A stretch of 64,000 nt of DNA from DATBGZ01 sp963803115 (GCA_963803115.1 CAWDLN010000002.1:1-64000); one strand, 5' to 3'; counted from the stretch's first letter, positions 17,780-26,275 are shown. Numbers and translations: made by a program. Notes: a model not told the origin generated them from the letters alone.

Positions 17780-18109
17780 CTACGACTGAACCGGGGGCGC
17801 GTTTCGGGAGCGAAGGATCGTCGCCTTCGGCACGGCATCGGCAGCAACGTCCTGCGCGAACGCCGACTCGACCGTTCCGCCTCGGAGTCCGATCATCAGC
17901 AGGTAGTACCGGTCCAGCTCATCGGCGCAGAAGTGGCAAACCCATCCGTATGGGTGCTTCTCCTTCCGACAGCCGTTGCCGCAGCGCCAGCACTGACCTG
18001 ACTTCGGACGGACCGGCGGCGCCGGCTGCGGCTCGACCGGCGGGGGAGGGGGAGCGACACGTTCAAACTGAATATTCCGCAGCGCGCGGGATCGACGACG
18101 TGACACCAT
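17780..18109 (-). CDS. Small zinc-ribbon hypothetical protein
   Basis: 109 residues. A Pro-rich N-terminal third (VAPPPPPVEPQPAPPV) leads to a likely four-Cys zinc ribbon, CWRCGNGCRKEKHPYGWVCHFC, then helix ADELDRYYLLMIGL. No clear ribosome site precedes the ATG at 18109. It is the last gene before the tRNA fragment at 18264 and has the same Cys-pair style as the small proteins beside rep, which supports it being an element gene. Function unknown. Confidence 0.5.
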   Translation of the reverse strand: MVSRRRSRALRNIQFERVAPPPPPVEPQPAPPVRPKSGQCWRCGNGCRKEKHPYGWVCHFCADELDRYYLLMIGLRGGTVESAFAQDVAADAVPKATILRSRNAPPVQS

Positions 18110-18263
18110 GATTTCGATGATCTCCGATCTCAGTCAGCAGATAGTCATCAAACGCAGCGATGGACGACTTGCTGGGACCGGACGGGACCACGCGGATCTC
18201 TTACGCCACAAGGCTTTCCGTCATCAGGCAGCAACGGCCGATGACCGCTGCCCGGATTGACAC

Positions 18264-18301
18264 GGAAGAGGTCACTGGTTCAAACCCAGTATCGCCCACC
18301 A
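18264..18301 (+). other. tRNA 3'-end fragment, probable right attachment site of the AICE
   Basis: GGTCACTGGTTCAAACCCAG forms the variable region and T arm (ACTGG/CCAGT stem, TTCAAAC loop). It continues into a 3' acceptor strand ATCGCCC followed by ACCA. No matching 5' half (GGGCGAT..) or anticodon arm precedes it, so this is a fragment, not a gene. Elements that integrate at tRNA 3' ends leave exactly this at the distal end. Confidence 0.75.
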
Positions 18302-18308
18302 TGAATTT

Positions 18309-18331
18309 CCGCAGGTCAGCGGGCGTTTTTT
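18309..18331 (+). terminator. Intrinsic terminator after tRNA fragment
   Basis: CCGC (18309-18312) pairs with GCGG (18319-18322) around a six-base loop. It is followed shortly by six T residues (18326-18331). This is probably the original terminator of the target tRNA gene. Confidence 0.6.
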
Positions 18332-18853
18332 GAGGATCGTCGGATGTCCGTTTTGCGCTAAGTCCCGCGAAGTTGGGAGCAAAATGGGAGCACAAGATCC
18401 ACAATTGCGCTGACCACTTCCGTAGCGCGCGGCTCAGGTGGCCGGCAGTCGGGGTCGCTAGGCGCTGGTGTCGCGGCTGTGCGGCGGGCTTCAGCTGGCG
18501 GGCACGCCCCGGCCACGATGGGCGAGGCCGTGGTCTTTCGCCACGGCGCCAGCGAGTCGGCGTAGGTGTACGGGTAAAGTGCCAAACTCGGCGTTGGGCG
18601 TTGAGCTGCAGTTATCGCCATGTAGTCAGGCACTCAGATGGAGAAACAACTTCCTGGATTCGGAATCGTCGGGGCAGATGCCTGCCGACGATCATCCAGG
18701 GGTTTCGAGCATTGCTCGACGTGGCCCTGCGGGTGCCGAGAATGACGTCCGCCCTGGTGACAGCGGTTGGGCTAGTTCGACGAGATCTTGGGTCGGGTAG
18801 TGCTGCCCAGGCTTGTCGTATCGCTGACGGCCGATCGGCGAGGATGCCTTGCT
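18332..18853. other. No gene recognised
   Basis: Short frames only. The stretch near 18375-18413 reads VGSKMGAQDPQLR then stop, resembling the last codons of an integrase. That is too short to assign. Confidence 0.4.
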
Positions 18854-19160
18854 GTGCTGCTTCGACTGGCGTATCTCGCCGTGACCAGCGGGTTGGCTGC
18901 GCTGCGGTTGCTGCCGATGAGTGACCGCGCCAAGGATGTAGAAGTCCTGGTCCTTCGACGCCAGATCACGGTCCTCGAACGGCAACTGCGCGGCGCGAAG
19001 GTACGGTTCGCCCGGCCGACCGGGCCTTCCTCGCTGCCCTCTTGCACCGGTTTCCCCGCGGTGTGCTGGTGGAGAAGATCCGCCGCATCGGCCACGGCTA
19101 CCGCCGCTTCGACCACTACCGACTCCGACTATTACTGCACTGCGGAATCGAATGGCCCTA
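18854..19160 (+). pseudogene. Chimeric transposase remnant
   Basis: The first frame, from GTG 18854, reads VLLRLAYLAVTSGLAALRLLP..DVEVLVLRRQITVLERQLRGAKVRFARP, the N-terminus of integrase-core (rve) transposases of actinomycetes. A frameshift at about 19018 leads to DRAFLAALLHRFPRGVLVEKIRR. This then runs directly into GHGYRRFDHYRLRLLLHCGIEW, which resembles the C-terminus of a different (ISL3-like) transposase. About 250 residues of catalytic core are missing. Confidence 0.65.
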
Positions 19161-19214
19161 ACCGATTGCCACCGAGGATCAGGAGGCGCCGTCCCCGCTT
19201 CGTGGCGTAGAGCC

Positions 19215-19490
19215 GTCAATCCGCTGATGGGCTGTCTGCCGCTGTTCATCCAGGTCCCGGTCTTCGCGGCGGTGTATCACGTCCTACATCGGCTCAACCC
19301 CAACCTTGAGGGCGTACAGACTACGAAGTATGGCTGGATCGAGGCGGAGTTCCACGATGCGTCGGGCGCCACGATCTTCAGTGTGCCCATTGTGGACAAC
19401 TTTGAGGTGAACGGCATCCTCAAGGCCCTGGTCATCGTCGGGGTCTCGGTCACGGCCTGGGTCGTGCTCACCCCCCTCTTTGTCAGGCGT
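19215..19490 (+). pseudogene. YidC/Oxa1 membrane insertase fragment
   Basis: NPLMGCLPLFIQVPVFAAVYHVL matches the conserved central helix of YidC. It is followed by a periplasmic-type loop (TKYGWIEAEFHDASGATIFSVPIV) and another membrane segment (ALVIVGVSVTAWVVLTPLF). Both the N-terminal region and the C-terminal helices are absent, and the frame is fused upstream to transposase debris. At about 90 residues this is a fragment, not a functional insertase. Confidence 0.75.
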
Positions 19491-20127
19491 CGAGCAGTGG
19501 CGGCAACGCGAGCAGCATCACCAGCGACCAGGTGGCGTGGGTGATCGCCGACGCCAAGACCCCGCCCGAGGCCCGGCGCTGCAGGCCAAGAATTGGCGCG
19601 ACCACGGCGGCGGCGAAGACCAGCATCGGGTTGCCGGTGACGAAGGTCGTCAGCACGTACAGCGCGCTCGAAACCAGTACCGGCCGAGCGTTCTCGGCCG
19701 CCGCGAACAGCGCCCCTCGGAAGAAGATCTCTTCGGCCACGGCGTTCGCGACGGCGACGACCGCGACCGGAAGGAGGGTGCCCGGGGTGCTATGCGACAG
19801 CACCGCATTGACAAAGTCGCGCAATGATGGGACTGCTCGAACGACCAGCGCGCCGGCAAGGAAGACTCCGCCGACGACCACCCCGACGATGAAGGGCAAC
19901 AAAACCGGCCGGCGAGGGCGGCCGCGAATAACGAGGGTGCCCAGGGGTATCGATCCGGACAGGAGCCCACCCACGACCCACACCGCGGCCAGGACGGTCG
20001 TGAGGAGGAGGAACCGAGGATCGCCGGGACGAATGTGCAGCGACGCGTAGAGCAGTCCGGCGCCCAGGACGAGGGTCGTCGCGACAGCCACGCGTCGGCG
20101 GCGCATGGCAGGGCCCGGCTGGGTCAC
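19483..20127 (-). CDS. CPBP-family intramembrane metalloprotease
   Basis: 214 residues with about six to eight membrane segments. The conserved motif 1 EEIFFRG (two Glu and Arg, about residue 138) and the His of motif 3 in ITHATWS near the C-terminus mark the CAAX/CPBP (ABI) protease family, which act on membrane-bound peptides or prenylated proteins. The start is a GTG at 20127 whose second and third bases belong to the stop of the upstream epimerase gene (GTGA), so the two are translationally coupled. In bacteria such proteins are often tied to bacteriocin immunity or maturation; nothing here shows the substrate. Confidence 0.85.
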   Translation of the reverse strand: MTQPGPAMRRRRVAVATTLVLGAGLLYASLHIRPGDPRFLLLTTVLAAVWVVGGLLSGSIPLGTLVIRGRPRRPVLLPFIVGVVVGGVFLAGALVVRAVPSLRDFVNAVLSHSTPGTLLPVAVVAVANAVAEEIFFRGALFAAAENARPVLVSSALYVLTTFVTGNPMLVFAAAVVAPILGLQRRASGGVLASAITHATWSLVMLLALPPLLDA

Positions 20128-21032
20128 GCCGTGGATCCGTGGCCGCCCGCAGCGCGTTCGGCCAGCGCTAGCTGGACCGCATCGTCGTAGCCCATGGTCT
20201 CGCCGGGCACGACCTCGGCGATCGAGTCGTCGTGCACAACGACCTCAGTGATCATTGAGTCCACCAGGTTGCGGGCAGCGCGCAGGTTGACATCGGTCAC
20301 CAACGCAAGCCAGGCCGAGGAGAGTCGCGGCGTGAGCAGCGGCACAGTGACGTTCGGCAGCCACTTATGGCGCACGGCAGCAGCCCTTTCGAGCATGTCG
20401 ATGTATCGCATCACCTCGGGCCCACCGATCTCGAACACCCTACCCTTCGCCTCTTCCGGTTCGAGCACACCGACGAGGTAACGGATCACGTCAGGCAACG
20501 CGATCGGCTGGCTCAGCGTGTTGACCCACCGGGGTGTCACCAGGGCGGGCAGGTGGTCAACGAGCTGCCGCGTGATCTCCCACGAGATGCCACCATGCCC
20601 GATCACGACAGCGGCCCGCAGCACCGTGACGGGCACGTCGCCTTCGCCCAAGAGGCGTTCGACCTCGCGCCGCGATCGCAGGTGTGGGGACAGTTTGGTG
20701 TCCTCATCCGGGCCGAGACCGCCGAGGTAGATGATGCGCTCGACCCCAGCTCGGGAACAGGCGCCGGCGAAGTTTCGTGCGCCCTGGGCGTCGCGGGCCT
20801 CGAAGTCGGCGGACTCCAGCGAGTGCACAAGGTAGTACGTGGCCGTCACCCCTTCGAGTGCGGCTTCGAGGCTCGCGGGATCGGTGACATCTCCGACTAC
20901 CGGCTGACCGGCACCGTCGTAGGTCTCCGGATGGCGCGTCATCGCCCGAACGTCGTGGCCGCCGTGGACCAACGCTGGCGCGAGCCGCGACCCGATGAAG
21001 CCGGACGCACCAGCGATCAGGACCGTGGCCAT
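20124..21032 (-). CDS. NAD(P)-binding epimerase/NmrA-like atypical SDR
   Basis: 302 residues from the ATG at 21032. The N-terminal Rossmann motif TVLIAGASGFIGSRLAPAL (GxxGxxG) is clear. YYLVHSLESADF and the GARNFAGACSRAGVERIIYLGGL segment are typical of NAD(P)H-binding atypical SDRs that lack the classical YxxxK catalytic pair. The C-terminal part carries VFEIGGPEVMRYIDML, usual in the group related to nucleoside-diphosphate-sugar epimerases. An alternative ATG lies nine bases upstream. It is co-transcribed with the CPBP protease. The substrate cannot be inferred. Confidence 0.82.
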   Translation of the reverse strand: MATVLIAGASGFIGSRLAPALVHGGHDVRAMTRHPETYDGAGQPVVGDVTDPASLEAALEGVTATYYLVHSLESADFEARDAQGARNFAGACSRAGVERIIYLGGLGPDEDTKLSPHLRSRREVERLLGEGDVPVTVLRAAVVIGHGGISWEITRQLVDHLPALVTPRWVNTLSQPIALPDVIRYLVGVLEPEEAKGRVFEIGGPEVMRYIDMLERAAAVRHKWLPNVTVPLLTPRLSSAWLALVTDVNLRAARNLVDSMITEVVVHDDSIAEVVPGETMGYDDAVQLALAERAAGGHGSTA

Positions 21033-21300
21033 ACATCTCATCGTCTCTCATGGGTGGCAGGGGATTCGGAGTATCAGGCTCGGTGTGCAACCGAGGCCGC
21101 GGCGGTGTACTGCCTCTCATTGGTGTCGGGTGTGGCTCAGGAGTGATTGAGCAGTTGGTAAAAGCACGTCACAGCCGTCGCTTGGCTGTCCATCGCTTCT
21201 TCGTTGTCACCGACAACCCGCGAGACCTCTCGATGAGCCCGCCGAGGATGCGCCGACGTTTGATCCGAGGTTCTGGCGCGGGTGCGGTCGGCCCGGGTCG

Positions 21301-21627
21301 TCAGGCTCCCATGCCCAGGAAGACCAGCAGTGACCTCTCGACGCGCACGAGATCGGCGGCGGAAAGCGTGCCGAGGCGTTTCTGAACGCTGGACCGCCTG
21401 GTCGTGGTCACCTTGTCGATCATGATCTGGCTGGGCTGCTCGATACCGTTGGCGGGCGTCGGGTCCACCGGGATGCGCAGCAACGGCGCGTCGAGTGCCG
21501 TGGTCGTCATCGGGAGGACGGTGACCGAGTCGGTGCCGGCGAAGTTGTCGTCCTGGATGATGAGGACCGGGCGCGGCTTGGTCGCGTAGACGCCACCGGC
21601 CGCGGTCCAGATCTCGCCACGCCTCAC
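21301..21627 (-). CDS. mazF: MazF/PemK-family mRNA interferase toxin
   Basis: 108 residues. MRRGEIWTAAGGVYATKPRPVLIIQDD is the signature start of MazF toxins, with a conserved RPVLI strand. SVTVLPMTTT and IPVDPTPANGI..SQIMIDKVTTTRRSSVQKRLGTL follow, covering the usual catalytic loop and dimer interface. The GTG at 21627 overlaps the antitoxin stop. MazF enzymes cut single-stranded RNA at short sequences. The antitoxin gene comes first, as usual. Confidence 0.92.
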   Translation of the reverse strand: MRRGEIWTAAGGVYATKPRPVLIIQDDNFAGTDSVTVLPMTTTALDAPLLRIPVDPTPANGIEQPSQIMIDKVTTTRRSSVQKRLGTLSAADLVRVERSLLVFLGMGA

Positions 21628-21830
21628 CCGGCGTCGTCCCAGTCGGACAGGTCGTCCACGAACGCCTGCTCGTCCTCGGCGCTGGCCGTGGCCGCGACGA
21701 GTTCCGACTGGCGCTTGGCCTCCGCCGCGAACTGTGGCGCGTGCACGTCGGGCACCCAGATCTGCACCGGGCGCAGCCCCTGGGCGCGAAGCCGGGCGCG
21801 GTGGCCGCGCACTCGGTCCTTGACACTCAT
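21624..21830 (-). CDS. mazE: MazE-like antitoxin
   Basis: 68 residues. MSVKDRVRGHRARLRAQGLRPVQIWVPDVHAPQFAAEAKRQSELVAATASAEDEQAFVDDL is the actinobacterial MazE-like type. A basic N-terminal ribbon for DNA binding leads to an acidic C-terminus (SAEDEQAFVDDLSDWDD) that would occupy the toxin active site. It overlaps mazF by four bases. A perfect 12-bp palindrome nine bases upstream is the likely autoregulatory operator. Confidence 0.88.
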   Translation of the reverse strand: MSVKDRVRGHRARLRAQGLRPVQIWVPDVHAPQFAAEAKRQSELVAATASAEDEQAFVDDLSDWDDAG

Positions 21831-21838
21831 GACCTCAT

Positions 21839-21850
21839 GTTACATGTAAC
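21839..21850. promoter_or_regulatory. mazEF operator palindrome
   Basis: GTTACATGTAAC, a perfect 12-bp palindrome, lies directly before the mazE ATG (21830). Confidence 0.65.
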
Positions 21851-22457
21851 GCGTGTGGGGTGCCATTTCACGGACACGGCTGTGGGCAGGCACGATGTCG
21901 GTCCTGGCTGACGCCGTGACGGGCGTCCAAGACGTTGGCTCTGATGGCATTCGGCCGATGGTTGGGCTGGTGGCCTCTGCCGTGACGGTTTCAGGTCGCG
22001 GTTTGCAGTCCACGCCCGCCGTGGCTGCCGACCTCTGCTGTTGTTGTCGTGGTTCGGGGCGACGGCGGACGTCTTATCGGCTTGATACGACCGACGTGTC
22101 CACGGATGGACTGGCGGACAGACGCGCGGCTTGCCGCCCGCCAGGCGCAGGCTGATGCTGCCCGACCGAGCTGATTGTGCTGGTTAGGCGGCGCGCTGGT
22201 ACTCGTGGATCAGTCCGCCAAGGACATCGACCCGCCGCACCGGGCGTTGCACGGTGGACGAATAGTCGACGAGCGTCAACCGACCGGCCGGGTCGGCCGG
22301 GTTGGGCGGTTGCAGATTCAGACTCCGGTGCGGCCGGTTCTCCGGGGGTTGGCCCGAGCTAGGAGGACAGATCCTCCCGTTTGTGCTGCTCAAGGGCTGA
22401 TGGATGAATCGTATGTAGCGCAACAGGTGTGGTGCAAGTAGGACACGCCGGGGCGTT
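21851..22457. other. No gene recognised
   Basis: 607 bases with short frames only. None shows a domain or a ribosome site. Confidence 0.5.
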
Positions 22458-23006
22458 TCAGCGTGTTGGTCGGGTGTTGAGCTGGGTCATGAGTTTGCGG
22501 TTGGCGGCGCGGGCTGCCATGAGGTCTTGGTCGCGCTCCTCGAGCTGGATGTGGAGGTCGACCGCTTGCTGTTCTAAGTGGACAGTGCGTTGTTTGAGCG
22601 CGTCGATGTCGTCGGGGGCGCCGAGGCCGGACTCATGCCAGGTCTGCTCGCCAAGGAGTTGGGATAGGCGTTGTTCGAGTTGGCGGACTCGGGTTTTTAG
22701 GCGAATCGCGCGTTGCTGGGCGGCGAGCAGGTCGGCCTGCAGTGAAGCGCGGCTGGGCGTTGTGGTGCTGGCGCCGCTGCTGGGTTGCGTCGCCATGGTG
22801 TGGAGTTGGGCGAGGAGATCGCGGTGGCGGTAGAGGAAGGTGCGGTCCACGCCGGCGGCGCGGGCGATCGTGGTGACGCTGAGGTCCTCGCCGCGGGTGG
22901 CGGCTTCGTTGAGGGCCTTGATGACGCGTTGACGTCGGCGGGCGGTGTCGGCGCGGCGTCCTTCGGCCATGGCCGCGGTGCGCGGGTTCGGCGCTGTGGT
23001 GCTCAC
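22458..23006 (-). CDS. Transposon accessory protein (DUF6262-like, Tn554 TnpC-type)
   Basis: 182 residues from the GTG at 23006. An N-terminal HTH (RQRVIKALNEAATRGEDLSVTTIARAAGVDRTFLYRHRDLL) resembles TetR-type DNA-binding. It leads into a long coiled coil (LQADLLAAQQRAIRLKTRVRQLEQRLSQLL.., LKQRTVHLEQQAVDLHIQLEERD). This combination is the accessory protein found after the tyrosine recombinases of Tn554-like elements. The GTG overlaps the stop of a 61-codon recombinase tail, so the recombinases themselves have been deleted. It is an orphan. Confidence 0.7.
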   Translation of the reverse strand: MSTTAPNPRTAAMAEGRRADTARRRQRVIKALNEAATRGEDLSVTTIARAAGVDRTFLYRHRDLLAQLHTMATQPSSGASTTTPSRASLQADLLAAQQRAIRLKTRVRQLEQRLSQLLGEQTWHESGLGAPDDIDALKQRTVHLEQQAVDLHIQLEERDQDLMAARAANRKLMTQLNTRPTR

Positions 23007-23188
23007 GCAGTGGCTCCTGATCGTAGGTCGGGAAGGGCTGGCCGGGTTCGGGGGATGCCGAGCATGACGGCACGGTGGCGGCGCACGGTGGCGACCGCAT
23101 TGCCGACGTGGGCGCGTTCGTCGTCGGTGAGGTCGTCGAGTCCGGTGGTGATCCGGTTGATCAGTCGCCGGACGCGGGCCGGCGTCAC
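23003..23188 (-). pseudogene. C-terminal tail of a Tn554-like recombinase
   Basis: TPARVRRLINRITTGLDDLTDDERAHVGNAVATVRRHRAVMLGIP ends by overlapping the DUF6262-like gene. It looks like the extension after the catalytic domain of TnpB-type recombinases. The catalytic domain is gone; its place is taken by the merR coding region on the other strand. Confidence 0.5.
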
Positions 23189-23924
23189 GGTGCGGACGGT
23201 CCGCCACTATCACCAGATCGGACTCCTGCCCGAGCCGGAGCGGGATGCTTCGGGTTACCGGCGGTATGGCGCAAAGGCGGTCGTGTCTCTGATCAAGATT
23301 CGCAGCCTCGCCAACGCTGGCGTGCCGCTGTCTCAGATCGGTCACATGCTCGAAGCCGATGCATCGACCTTTGCCGAAGCGGTCCAAAGGATCGACAGCC
23401 ACCTGCGCGACGAGATCGAACGGCTTGAGACCAGCCGCAAGGAGATCGCGCAGCTCTCCGCCGGGGACAGTCTGGCGCTCCCGCCGGAGGTGGTCTCCTA
23501 TCTCGATCGGCTTCGGGGGATCGGGGCGTCAGAGCGGATGGTGGAGGCTGAGCGGGACGGCTGGATACTGATTGCGGCTCGCGGGCCCGATCGCATCCGC
23601 CAGTTCATACCCGAGAAACTCGCACAGCTCGATAACCCGCAACTCGTTCGGCTCTATCGGGTCCTGTCGAAGATCCTCGACGGCGACCCAGGCGACGACT
23701 CGCGTCTGGAGGAAGTTGCCGACATCATGGCCGGCCTGTTCGAGCAGGCATACGCCACCGGCGAGATCAACGGCGAGATGGCGCAGGACGATCTACCGTT
23801 TGACCTTCTGGACGCATTCGCCGTCGAGTCCGACCCGCGAGCGGAGCGGCTGATGCACCTGATGCGCGAGCGTGGCTGGGCCGGTTGGACCCGGTCGGAG
23901 AGGCTGGCGGAGCCACCCGACTAA
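23148..23924 (+). pseudogene. MerR-family regulator with replaced N-terminus
   Basis: From GVTVRTVRHYHQIGLLPEPERDASGYRRYGAKAV onward this is a normal MerR protein: winged HTH, dimer helix (VQRIDSHLRDEIERLETSRKEIAQL), and a 150-residue effector region. The first ten residues of the family (MxIGELSRRT) are missing. The open frame instead enters from transposon sequence as VIRLISRRTRAGVTV. A GTG at 23148 could start a 258-residue protein that keeps most of the DNA-binding domain, so partial function is possible. No MerR-type 19-bp spacer promoter was seen next to it. Confidence 0.65.
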
Positions 23925-24090
23925 CCTCCGGGCGTCGTTTCAAACCTGGATGTCGACGACTCATGTCGGCAGGAGACTCAAGTGCACACGTTCCAGGACC
24001 CCCGCAGCAGACGCCGCGGAGGCACAGCAAGCATTGCGCGGGCTGGCGCACGCCACCGGCACCATCAACGATCCGCGGAGATCTACGCGG

Positions 24091-24400
24091 TCCTAACCCA
24101 AACTCGAACACTTGGAAGGCCGTGGGTGGACGCCGAACTGGTCACCCTCGCGACCGCACTCTATGTGACGACCGACGATCTGTTGAAGGCCCAACCCGAA
24201 CAGATCCCATGGCGACCCGTCGTCGGGATCCAGCCACGGGTCACCGACGCCGAGATCATCACCTTGGCGGTGATGCAGGCGCTGCTCAGCTTCACGAGTG
24301 TCCGTGGCCATGGTTCCTGCGTTACGCGAACAAGCACCTGCGGCAGATGTTCTTCCGGACCGCCCAGATCAGAGCCATGATTAGGGCTGGCGGCTCCAGA
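24091..24400 (+). pseudogene. IS982-type transposase N-terminal fragment
   Basis: WVDAELVTLATALYVTTDDLLK, then RPVVGIQPRVTDAEIITLAVMQALLSFTS, match the N-terminus of IS982-type transposases. A shift follows, then FLRYANKHLRQMFF in another frame, after which the gene ends. The DDE core is absent. It is a different subgroup from the copy at 8302-9200. Confidence 0.7.
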
Positions 24401-24591
24401 TAAGTGACTGCTCTGTACTGCACGTTCGGTGTACTACATCGTGAGCAGTGGGGCTCGGGCCAACCGGTGCGGGCGCATTCGGCTCGGCCGCTGGGCCGAG
24501 CATCTCTGGCCGACATCGACCGGCCTGGGCTGGGGAACGTCCTGGTCTGGGTCGGCGCCCCGGCGGGCAGCGAATAGCTATGACGCCGGGG

Positions 24592-25416
24592 TCAGGCCGC
24601 GCTCTTTCGCGTCGCCGTAACCACAATCGCGGCGTAGCCCATCGTGAAGCTGCCTCCGGCCGCGTCGATTGCGGCCCCAATACCTGTGAGCAGCTCCTCG
24701 AGTTGGGCCGGCGGGAGCTGGGCGTAACCGCCGTGCGTAGGCAGCTGGTCCAACCAATCCTCCCGGGTGTATGACCGCTCCCAGTCGAATCGCCACTGCT
24801 TCGGTTCGCCAAAGGCGCCCACCTCCCGAATCCCGTCGGCGGCCCTGGTGAACAGCACCGAGTACCCGTCCAGGGCGGGCCTCGCCCACATGTCGGCCAG
24901 CGGGCCGGGTATCACTCGGCGATGGACCGCGGAGAATGCTTTCGCCGCGTCGGGCGAAGGCTGGAACACGTTCCAGAACAGTGCCAGCCTGCCACCCGGA
25001 CGCAGCACCTGCGCCGCCTTGGCCGCGCCGGCGATGGGGTCGATCCAGTGCCAGGTCTGCCCGGAGATGATCGCATCGAATGCCCGGCCGGCGGGATCCC
25101 AGGCTTCGAACGTCGCGACCTCGACCTCGAGTCCGCCGCGGCGCGCGAACTCAGCCATCCGCGCGTCGACGTCGACCCCGAGCACACGGCAGCCGGCGGC
25201 TTGGAACTGCCGGGCGGCGATACCGGTGCCGATGCCGACGTCGAGGACGTCGGGTCCGGGGCTGGCGGCGACGATCGCGTCCACCATGGAGTCGGGATAG
25301 CGGGTCCGGGTCCGGTCGTAGCGTTCAGGGTCCGAGCCGAACGACTCTGCGGCCTGTCGGGCTTGATGAGGCTCGCGTTCGGACAAAGGCCCTCGCTCCG
25401 GCGGTATAGTGGGCAT
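24592..25416 (-). CDS. Class I SAM-dependent methyltransferase
   Basis: 274 residues. The SAM-binding motif I is VLDVGIGTGIAARQF; motif II acidic residue is in VLGVDVDARM; motif IV is DAIISGQTWHWID, typical of small-molecule (UbiE/Tam-like) methyltransferases; and the post-I helix follows VLRPGGRLALFWNVF. The substrate is unknown. The ATG at 25416 lies six bases after a TATAGT -10 element, so the message is probably leaderless; an upstream ATG (25437) and a downstream TTG are alternatives. Both operators at 25408-25446 cover this start, so the divergent TetR should repress it. Confidence 0.82.
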   Translation of the reverse strand: MPTIPPERGPLSEREPHQARQAAESFGSDPERYDRTRTRYPDSMVDAIVAASPGPDVLDVGIGTGIAARQFQAAGCRVLGVDVDARMAEFARRGGLEVEVATFEAWDPAGRAFDAIISGQTWHWIDPIAGAAKAAQVLRPGGRLALFWNVFQPSPDAAKAFSAVHRRVIPGPLADMWARPALDGYSVLFTRAADGIREVGAFGEPKQWRFDWERSYTREDWLDQLPTHGGYAQLPPAQLEELLTGIGAAIDAAGGSFTMGYAAIVVTATRKSAA

Positions 25417-25446
25417 GCGCCCACTATAAGTGGGCATGCGCCCACT
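25408..25446. promoter_or_regulatory. Twin TetR operators overlapping methyltransferase promoter
   Basis: Two identical 18-bp sites, AGTGGGC-ATGC-GCCCACT, at 25408-25425 and 25429-25446. Each has perfect seven-base arms, and they are 21 bp apart, two helical turns. The minus-strand -10 TATAGT (25428-25423) lies at their junction. Confidence 0.8.
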
Positions 25447-25486
25447 CCTCAACCAGAGGTGGCCGAGCAAGGAAAGGAGTGGCACG

Positions 25487-26086
25487 GTGCCGACGGGGGT
25501 CGCCCTCCGCGACGCGCGCGAGCAGCTGTTCGATGCCGCCGAGCGCGTCCTGCTCCGGGACGGGCCGAATGCGCTGACCAGCCGTGCCGTCACCACGGAG
25601 GCGGGCTGCGCCAAGGGTGTCCTGCACCGGCATTTCGCCGACTTCGACGCCTTCCTCGCCGAACTCGTACTCGACCGCATCGGCCGGATCAGTAACCAGG
25701 CTGCCGCCCTACGCAACCTCGCCGGGACCGGCACGGTCGCCGGAAACCTTACCGACACACTAATGGACCTGTTCGAGTCCGTCGCTGTGTCGATCGTCGG
25801 CCTCATCATCTCCCGGGATGAGCTGCGTGCTCGGCTGCGCCAGGCCGGGTCGGCCGGCGTCCCGATGCTGACGGAAGCCGCGGCCATGATCGCCTCCTAC
25901 CTCACCGTCGAGCGCGACATGGGCCGCATCGCAGCGGATGCCGATGTCGACACGCTCGCTCCCACGCTGATCGGAGCCGTGCACATGCTGTTCGCCGACC
26001 GGAAAGGCACCCCGCCGGAGGCTGGAGCAGTCGGCAAGGTCGTCACCACGGTCATCGCCGGCGTCGTGCAAGGACCGCAGCTGTGA
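25487..26086 (+). CDS. TetR-family transcriptional regulator
   Basis: 199 residues. The GTG at 25487 has GGAG eight bases upstream. The HTH is LFDAAERVLLRDGPNALTSRAVTTEAGCAKGVLHRHFADFDAFLAELV (residues 11-58). The rest is the helical ligand domain. Divergent from the methyltransferase gene with two perfect palindromes between them, it very likely represses that gene and itself. The ligand is unknown and could be the methyltransferase substrate. Confidence 0.88.
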   Translation: MPTGVALRDAREQLFDAAERVLLRDGPNALTSRAVTTEAGCAKGVLHRHFADFDAFLAELVLDRIGRISNQAAALRNLAGTGTVAGNLTDTLMDLFESVAVSIVGLIISRDELRARLRQAGSAGVPMLTEAAAMIASYLTVERDMGRIAADADVDTLAPTLIGAVHMLFADRKGTPPEAGAVGKVVTTVIAGVVQGPQL

Positions 26087-26225
26087 ACGGCTCAGCAGCA
26101 AGCCCGCACCCGACAGTCGGGCGCCGGTGCACGGCAACGCTCTCAGAAGAACGGCCGGGACCCGGCTTGGTCCGCGGGCCAGCGCGTCCCCGGACCAATA
26201 ACGATGACCGTTCGCGCCAGCTTGC

Positions 26226-26275
26226 CTCATGATCTTTGAGACGCCTGGCCAATACCATGTCTCAAAGATCATGAG
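26226..26275. repeat. Perfect 17-bp inverted repeat (hairpin)
   Basis: CTCATGATCTTTGAGAC at 26226-26242 and its exact complement GTCTCAAAGATCATGAG at 26259-26275 are separated by 16 bases. There is no T run. It lies 140 bases after the tetR stop. It may be a transposon end, a transposon target or a bidirectional stop signal. It shares AAAGATCATGA with the right end of the IS982-type element (near 9225). Confidence 0.7.

Noticed and set aside
18264..18301. Intact tRNA gene
   Set aside because: No 5' acceptor strand, D arm or anticodon arm can be built upstream; only the 3' third is present.
18201..18404. 67-codon minus frame containing GDTGFEPVTSSVS
   Set aside because: This string is the well-known false translation of a tRNA T arm and acceptor region.
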